Assembly (NCBI RefSeq): GCF_000941055.1
Contig: NZ_CP007202.1
Coordinates: 1 to 64,000 of the forward strand
Source of the DNA: Siansivirga zeaxanthinifaciens CC-SAMT-1
GTDB lineage: Bacteria > Bacteroidota > Bacteroidia > Flavobacteriales > Flavobacteriaceae
Length of the DNA: 64,000 bases
Reading direction: 5' to 3'
The first letter of the stretch is position 1; each line of letters begins with the position of its first letter. A program made the position numbers and the translations under genes. The notes under the pieces were generated by a model, which made no database searches, had not been told where the DNA came from, and saw only the letters and a program-made list of their open reading frames with translations. This document shows, piece by piece, positions 60,383-64,000 of this stretch.

Positions 60383-62884
60383 CTAAATTTTTATATTTCT
60401 TAATCGTAACGCATTTGTTATTACAGAAACCGAGCTAAAACTCATCGCCAAAGCTGCTATCATGGGCGAAAGTAAAATTCCGAAAAAAGGAAACAATACA
60501 CCAGCTGCAATTGGCACACCAATAGTGTTGTAAATAAGCGCAAAAAACAAGTTTTGTTTAATATTTCTCATAACGGCTTCACTTAAATGTCTGGCTTTTA
60601 CAATGCCTTGCAGATCGCCTTTTACTAAAGTAATCATGGCGCTTTCAATGGCGACATCGGTTCCGGTACCCATAGCTATACCAACATCACTTTTTGCCAA
60701 AGCAGGCGCATCATTAATACCATCGCCTGCCATAGCAACTATTTTTCCTGCTTTTTGAAGTTTTTCAACTTCTTGCATTTTATGCTCTGGCAACATACTG
60801 GCATTAAAATCTTTTAACTGAAGTGTTTTAGCAACTGCCTGCGCTGTTTCATAATTATCGCCCGTAAGCATAACGACATCGATGCCTTTTTCCTGAAGCG
60901 CCTTTATAGCCTCGGCACTTGTTTTTTTTATTTTATCACCTATAATTACAAACCCCGAAACTTGGTTGTCAATGGATAAATAAGACACCGTTTTTCCTTC
61001 TTTTTGATGCGCTTTTGCTGCTGCTTCAATTTCAGGAAAAAGGTTGGCGTTGGCATGTGAAATCATTTTAGGGTTTCCTAAACTGATTTTCTTATTATTA
61101 ACGATGCCTTCAACACCTTTTCCAGTTACGGCATTAAATTTTTCAACATTTAAAACATCAACATTTTGCGATTTACCATAATTTACAGTTGCCGAGGCCA
61201 GTGGATGCTCACTGTTACTGTTTAAAGCGACGATGTATTTTAAAATATCTGTGTCGGAGTAATCATCACTAAAAGACACCACCTTTTCAACGGTTGGTTT
61301 TCCCTCGGTTAAAGTTCCTGTTTTATCTATAATTAAAGTATGAACCCGATTCATTTTTTCGAGTGCTTCGGCATTTTTAATTAGCACGCCATGACTGGCG
61401 CCTTTACCAACACCAACCATTACAGACATGGGTGTTGCTAGTCCTAATGCACAAGGACACGCTATAATTAAAACCGCTATGGCATTTACCAAAGCATAAA
61501 CATAAGCAGGATTTGGCCCCCAAACAGACCAAACAATAAAAGTTATTACAGATATAAGAACAACCACAGGCACAAAATACCCCGAAATTTTATCTGCTAA
61601 ATTTTGAATGGGAGCACGACTTCTGCTCGCATCATTTACCATGTGTATAATTTGAGACAAAAGGGTATCGCCGCCAACCCTTTCGGCTTTCATTAAAAAA
61701 GATTGATTGCCGTTTATGGTTCCGCTACTTATTTTATCGCCTTCGGCTTTGTCTACTGGCAAAGGTTCGCCTGTAATCATAGATTCATCTATGCTCGCCT
61801 CGCCTTCTGTTATAACACCATCAACTGGAATTTTACCTCCTGGTTTTACTTTTAATATATCGTTTAATTCTATCGCATCTATTTTGACTTCAACCTCTTG
61901 CCCATCTTCAATTTTTATAGCCTTATTGGGTGCTAATTTTAATAGTTCTTTAACCGCCGAATTGGTTTTACTATGCGCTCGAGCTTCTAATAATTGTCCT
62001 AACAAAACGAGTGTTAATATTACCGTTGCTGCTTCGAAATAAACATGAACCGCACCCGATGCTGTTTTAAATTGCTCTGGAAAAAAATCTGGAAAAAACA
62101 TACCAAAAACACTAAACAACCAAGCTACACCGGCTCCAATACCAATTAGCGTAAACATGTTTAAATTCCATGTTTTTATACTCTTATATGCTCTAACAAA
62201 AAACATCCAAGCGGTATAAAACACCACTGGAATAGACATTGAAAACTGCACCCAATTCCAATGTTTTTGCTCCATAATATCGTAAAGCGGATTATTAGGA
62301 ATCATTTCGCTCATAGCTATTAAAAACACAGGCAATGTAAAGACTACAGACCACCAAAATTTATTTAATAGCGTTTTATAGGTTTTCTCTTCTGCCGTTA
62401 AATCTGGTTCTTTTGGCACTAAATCCATCCCACAAATAGGACACGCTCCAGCTTCATCTTTTTCAACTTCGGGATGCATTGGGCAGGTCCATACTTGAGA
62501 ATTTGTGGACGATAAATTTTGTTCTTCAACTAAATCCATTCCGCAAACCGGACAATCGCCGGGTTTGTTGTATGTTTTTTCACCTTCGCAATGCATCGGA
62601 CAATAAAACACACCCGTTCCTTGCCCTTTAGGTTTTTTATCAGATTTTTTTTCTGATGCATGCTTATGGTCTCCCGAGTTATGAATACTGTAACTACCGC
62701 CGTCATTTTTTAATGCTTCTTGAAAGGTTTCAATAGGAATATGCTGTTCCATTTCAATGGTTGCCTCTGCTTTTTCTAAATTTACCGACGCGTTAGAAAC
62801 ACCTTTTAATTTTGACAATGTAGACTCTACATGGCTTCTACAACCATTACAAGACATGCCGTGTATGTGATATGTATGTTTCAT
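60383..62884 (-). CDS. copA: Copper-exporting P1B-type ATPase
   Basis: The 833-residue pump starts with an HMA domain (GMSCNGCRSHVE, Cys 12 and 15), then two heavy-metal-binding domains (FYCPMHCEGEKTYNKPGDCP at about 93-112, and WTCPMHPEVEKDEAGACPIC at about 132-151). The P-type core has CPC in IIACPCALGLATP (476-478), the phosphorylation site DKTGTLTEG (Asp 520), TGE in MITGEPLPVD and GDGINDAPAL. It should export Cu(I) from the cytoplasm. The ATG overlaps the stop of the TolC-like gene (TAATG). Silver is an alternative or additional substrate. Confidence 0.94.
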   Translation of the reverse strand: MKHTYHIHGMSCNGCRSHVESTLSKLKGVSNASVNLEKAEATIEMEQHIPIETFQEALKNDGGSYSIHNSGDHKHASEKKSDKKPKGQGTGVFYCPMHCEGEKTYNKPGDCPVCGMDLVEEQNLSSTNSQVWTCPMHPEVEKDEAGACPICGMDLVPKEPDLTAEEKTYKTLLNKFWWSVVFTLPVFLIAMSEMIPNNPLYDIMEQKHWNWVQFSMSIPVVFYTAWMFFVRAYKSIKTWNLNMFTLIGIGAGVAWLFSVFGMFFPDFFPEQFKTASGAVHVYFEAATVILTLVLLGQLLEARAHSKTNSAVKELLKLAPNKAIKIEDGQEVEVKIDAIELNDILKVKPGGKIPVDGVITEGEASIDESMITGEPLPVDKAEGDKISSGTINGNQSFLMKAERVGGDTLLSQIIHMVNDASRSRAPIQNLADKISGYFVPVVVLISVITFIVWSVWGPNPAYVYALVNAIAVLIIACPCALGLATPMSVMVGVGKGASHGVLIKNAEALEKMNRVHTLIIDKTGTLTEGKPTVEKVVSFSDDYSDTDILKYIVALNSNSEHPLASATVNYGKSQNVDVLNVEKFNAVTGKGVEGIVNNKKISLGNPKMISHANANLFPEIEAAAKAHQKEGKTVSYLSIDNQVSGFVIIGDKIKKTSAEAIKALQEKGIDVVMLTGDNYETAQAVAKTLQLKDFNASMLPEHKMQEVEKLQKAGKIVAMAGDGINDAPALAKSDVGIAMGTGTDVAIESAMITLVKGDLQGIVKARHLSEAVMRNIKQNLFFALIYNTIGVPIAAGVLFPFFGILLSPMIAALAMSFSSVSVITNALRLRNIKI

Positions 62885-64000
62885 TAGTATGCTGTTAAAT
62901 AATTAATAATTGTTGTTTGTAAATAATAGCTTTGGATGGCTTCTATTTGATTCATTTGAAACTTTAATTGCAACTCCTGAATATCTAAAACATCATTAAA
63001 ATCAATGGTTCCCGTTTCGTAGCTTTTAATTAAAATAGATTCGGCGTCCTTGGCTTGTTTTAAATTTTTAGTTTGCGTTTCGTAGCTTATTCTAGCAGAA
63101 TTTCTATCGTTAACTGCCTTGTCCAAAAGTATTTGCAAGCTATTTAAACGGGCTTGCTTTTGTACTGAAATTTCTTGTTGTTGCAACGCGTTTTGTTTGG
63201 TTTGCGATTTATATTTTTTATTAAAAATTGGAATAGAAACCGAAACCATTGGCATGATAATATCTTTACCATTATCGCTAAAGTCCATATTGGGTCGCTT
63301 GTTAACATTAATATAATCTAAACCAAAACCAATCATGGGGCTACTTTCTTTTTGATTTAATAATTCCGATTGTTCAACAGAAGCGTAAAGCTTATCAAAC
63401 TTCAATAATTCGGGATGGAATTCTAGGCGGTCTTCGTTTAATTCTATAGCTTCATTAGGCAGAAATAACGTATCAATAACTTTTATTTTATTCGATTTCT
63501 CCCGATTTAAAAGCTTGTTAAAATTGGTTTGTTCAGATAAAAACTGCTGCTGTAAAACTTTTAGTAATTGTTCCATTTCATTTTGGCGCATTTGCAATCG
63601 CAATACATCAACTGCTGAAGCTTTTCCAACTTCAACCGAAGTTAACGCTAAAGTTTCATAGGTTTTTAGGAGTTTAATATTATCCTTTAAAATGGCTTGT
63701 TTTGCTTTGTTTCCATATAAATTGTAATACGATTGGGAAACAGAAGCAATTAACTTTCGTTTGGCAATAACAATGTCTTCGTATTTTGAATCGGCCAATG
63801 AACTAACATAATTTTCTCTGGCAGTAATATTGCCAAACCAAGGTAACATTTGTTTTGCAGACACTTTAAATCGCTGGGCACCGGTTCTTGTTTCTGGTTC
63901 ACTAACAAAATAGCCTACTCCTAATTCTGTGTTAGGTATGTTATTGACTTCATTTACTTTTTCTGATGCAATTTTATACTGTAATTCAAATTTTTGAATT
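62884..64000 (-). CDS. TolC-family outer-membrane efflux protein, 5' end outside window
   Basis: The frame is open to the window edge, giving about 371 residues without a true start; a GTG inside the frame at 63864 is not the likely start because protein-like sequence continues upstream (YKIASEKVNEVNNIPNTELG, then VGYFVSEPETRTGAQRFKVS). The visible part has the two-fold helical pattern of TolC/CusC proteins: LIASVSQSYYNLYGNKAKQA, VEVGKASAVDVLRLQMRQNE and SYETGTIDFNDVLDIQELQL. It forms the outer-membrane exit channel with the adaptor. It is coupled to copA by a TAATG overlap. Confidence 0.9.
   Translation of the reverse strand, partial: IQKFELQYKIASEKVNEVNNIPNTELGVGYFVSEPETRTGAQRFKVSAKQMLPWFGNITARENYVSSLADSKYEDIVIAKRKLIASVSQSYYNLYGNKAKQAILKDNIKLLKTYETLALTSVEVGKASAVDVLRLQMRQNEMEQLLKVLQQQFLSEQTNFNKLLNREKSNKIKVIDTLFLPNEAIELNEDRLEFHPELLKFDKLYASVEQSELLNQKESSPMIGFGLDYINVNKRPNMDFSDNGKDIIMPMVSVSIPIFNKKYKSQTKQNALQQQEISVQKQARLNSLQILLDKAVNDRNSARISYETQTKNLKQAKDAESILIKSYETGTIDFNDVLDIQELQLKFQMNQIEAIQSYYLQTTIINYLTAY

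Overview
The window looks like a chromosomal segment of a marine-type member of the Flavobacteriaceae (Bacteroidota). The evidence is low GC, weak ribosome binding sites, TAnnTTTG-type -7 promoter boxes, a long-tailed FtsZ, a mevalonate-pathway pair, LptC/OMP/TPR genes of flavobacterial type and lipoproteins with short lipoboxes. No species can be named from the sequence alone.

Bases 1-15,000 are accessory DNA. They hold the 5' part of a BspA-like repeat protein, an IS3-family (IS407-like) insertion sequence sitting between two truncated gene ends, and a mostly leftward block of poorly known genes. That block contains an M15 D,D-peptidase lipoprotein, two paralogous proteins with different C-terminal modules (membrane segment plus SH3-like, or CFI-box) separated by a coiled-coil protein, a GIY-YIG-like protein and two very small ORFs, one cysteine-rich. 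Next comes an integrative-element end: WYL-type regulator, mobilization-like coiled-coil protein with palindromic operators, MerR-like DNA-binding protein, tiny ORFs and a large serine recombinase. The recombinase reading frame runs through a terminator into the 3' half of tRNA-Arg(UCG), which marks the insertion site. The far end of the element was not seen.

Bases 15,000-31,400 are core genome: a yqeY-like gene, then a leftward division and cell-wall (dcw) operon transcribed mraZ-rsmH-ftsL-ftsI-murE-mraY-murD-ftsW-murG-murC-ftsQ-ftsA-ftsZ. Most genes overlap or nearly touch. A clear array of three MraZ-type boxes covers the promoter and a strong terminator follows ftsZ. murF and ddl are absent from the cluster.

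Bases 31,500-58,000 hold ordinary housekeeping genes: an alpha/beta hydrolase and EngB GTPase; a peptide ABC permease with the Prc protease; a rightward surE-lpxB-NlpC/P60-comEC run; a thioredoxin-like protein; two POT peptide transporters beside a DPP-IV-type peptidase (a peptide-uptake block); HMG-CoA reductase with a GHMP kinase (mevalonate pathway); a PpiD-like chaperone; a CorC/CNNM protein; and a leftward coaX-OMP-TPR-lptC envelope operon. tRNA-Phe(GAA) follows with a consensus promoter and a terminator.

Bases 58,200-64,000 form a leftward copper/heavy-metal efflux operon: TolC-type protein (cut by the window edge), copper P-type ATPase, RND-type adaptor with a metal-binding domain, and a small HMA lipoprotein.
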